NCBI GenBank assembly: GCA_001897525.1
Contig: MKTB01000033.1
Location: 175,194 to 239,193, forward strand
Direction of reading: 5' to 3'
Length of the DNA: 64,000 bases
From: Bacteroidetes bacterium 43-16
GTDB taxonomy: Bacteria; Bacteroidota; Bacteroidia; Chitinophagales; Chitinophagaceae
Shown: positions 63,328 through 64,000 of the stretch, in pieces
Position numbering within the stretch: position 1 is the stretch's first letter
How the letters are laid out: the number at the start of each line of letters is the position of its first letter
The notes under the pieces: model-generated
The model's database searches: none
Seen by the model: the letters and a program-made list of their open reading frames with translations, nothing else
What the model was told of the DNA's origin: nothing
Translations under genes and position numbers: made by a program

Positions 63328-63767
63328 TTTTTAATTTTATAGTACAAATTTGAGCAAGGAGACATTACAAGCCTTTGCACTATTTTTTATTTGATTTGTA
63401 AGATTTACTGTTTTCTTGTGAAAGCCTTTGTATCTATGTATGAGGGGATGACTTTTCTCTGAAAAGTGATGAAACTTGAGTTCAAAAATGTAACACAAAT
63501 AAAAGTGCCGGGAGTAAACCAGCTGATCCCTGTTTACGGAGGGTAGGACTTGCCGCTGATTGTTTTGCTGCAATAGCTTTGAAGTCTTTATCTGCTCATA
63601 GAATGGGCCTTTATAGCGGGTCTTTTTTATACCAAAAAAAGGCACCCCTAGGGATGCCAATGTAACACGAAATCATGGAAAATATTTAGCCTAAGTGCAG
63701 GGGCTACCTGCTGTTTATGCCCGTTGTTTAAAGGCCGGGTGCCTTCTTTTTTTAATGCATAAACGGA
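63328..63767. other. 440-bp gap between the two T9SS paralogues
   Basis: No supported gene; a 107-codon - strand frame (63337-63660) has no signal peptide or recognisable product. The stretch holds the terminator at 63641-63658 and the conserved 3' segment from 63707. Confidence 0.5.
63641..63658 (-). terminator. Terminator after the second T9SS paralogue
   Basis: GGCA-CCC and GGG-TGCC form a 7-bp stem with one mismatch, followed on - by a run of seven T (63640-63634). It lies about 110 nt after the paralogue's stop codon. Confidence 0.7.
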
Positions 63768-64000
63768 TTATTTTTTAATAAACTTCATGGTTATATCCAT
63801 ACCGCTTCCCTTGAGCCTGAGGAAGTAGATGCCCGGTGCCAGTTCTTTTATGTTGATGGCTTCTGGCCGGTTCAGGCTGTTGGCTGTATAAGCCTTAGTC
63901 ATGACCGCTCTTCCGCTCAGGTCGGTGATCTTCATCTCTAATTCATTGTGGGCTTGCTCTACAGTCAGGAACAGTTCCTTGCCTGCCGGATTGGGATATA
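63768..64000 (-). CDS. C-terminal end of a second T9SS protein (5' end outside window)
   Basis: The last 76 codons of a gene on -, with its stop at 63770-63768. The encoded tail matches the T9SS type A sorting domain of the gene at 60990-63203 almost residue for residue (NPAGKELFL, then ITDLSGRAVMTKAYTANSL, and the ending MDITMKFIKK), so it is a close paralogue. The signal peptide and repeats lie beyond the window. Confidence 0.85.
   Translation of the reverse strand, partial: YPNPAGKELFLTVEQAHNELEMKITDLSGRAVMTKAYTANSLNRPEAINIKELAPGIYFLRLKGSGMDITMKFIKK

Noticed and set aside
63337..63660. 107-codon - strand frame between T9SS paralogues
   Set aside because: No signal or domain; overlaps a terminator.

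Overview
The window comes from a Bacteroidota genome, most likely a member of Sphingobacteriales or Chitinophagales; the genus cannot be fixed from sequence alone. The signs are a FecR/SusC/SusD unit, a type IX secretion C-terminal domain, Bacteroidetes-type -7 promoter boxes (TAnnTTTG), RteC, and a CTnDOT-like tra operon. No rRNA, tRNA or CRISPR array was seen.

Layout. (1) 1-7.5 kb: a FecR anti-sigma factor (cut by the window edge), a SusC receptor, a SusD lipoprotein and a TlpA-like thioredoxin protein, all on +. (2) 7.5-9.5 kb, on -: two small exported proteins and a MauE/DoxX-like membrane protein, with three copies of a hairpin element in the gaps, then an untracked 49-codon ORF that looks like a class I lanthipeptide precursor. 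(3) 9.5-14.1 kb: a LytS/LytR-type two-component pair on + and a full-length lantibiotic dehydratase (LanB) on -. No LanC cyclase is visible. (4) 14.4-15.5 kb: RteC, the regulator of Bacteroidetes conjugative transposons, followed by about 300 bp packed with inverted repeats. (5) 15.5-24.2 kb, on -: a 'grasp-with-spasm' (GWS) RiPP cluster: double-glycine precursor, a secreted protein, ATP-grasp maturase, a small coupled protein, SPASM maturase, then a C39-peptidase ABC exporter, an HlyD adaptor and a TolC channel. (6) 24.5-41.1 kb: an XRE regulator and a tra operon (traE, F, G, three traI-like paralogues, J, K, L, M, N and small genes). No integrase, relaxase/mobABC, traO, traP or traQ is recognisable in the window. 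(7) 41.1-47.9 kb: defence-like cargo: an HNH protein, a PD-(D/E)XK-like gene split by an intact IS4-family element with a 9-bp target duplication, and a two-gene CD-NTase + SLATT (CBASS-like) operon. (8) About 47.96-48.17 kb: a textbook Bacteroidetes promoter, a 12-bp tandem repeat, a string resembling a tRNA 3' end, and a strong terminator; this may be the right edge of the element. (9) 48.6-64 kb: probably chromosomal: a two-component system with a CzcCBA-like efflux operon that has an MgtE Mg2+ transporter inside it, two small exported proteins, and a 738-aa T9SS-secreted repeat protein, with the end of a near-identical paralogue at the window edge.

How it may work together (inference). 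The conjugative-transposon backbone carries two peptide-natural-product systems on either side of rteC. The GWS set has its own export machine. The LanB set has a regulator and precursor but no cyclase or exporter of its own in the window, so it may use enzymes elsewhere or the GWS exporter. The defence cargo sits after the tra operon.

Limits: all family names come from reading protein sequences by eye. No database search or structure prediction was run.
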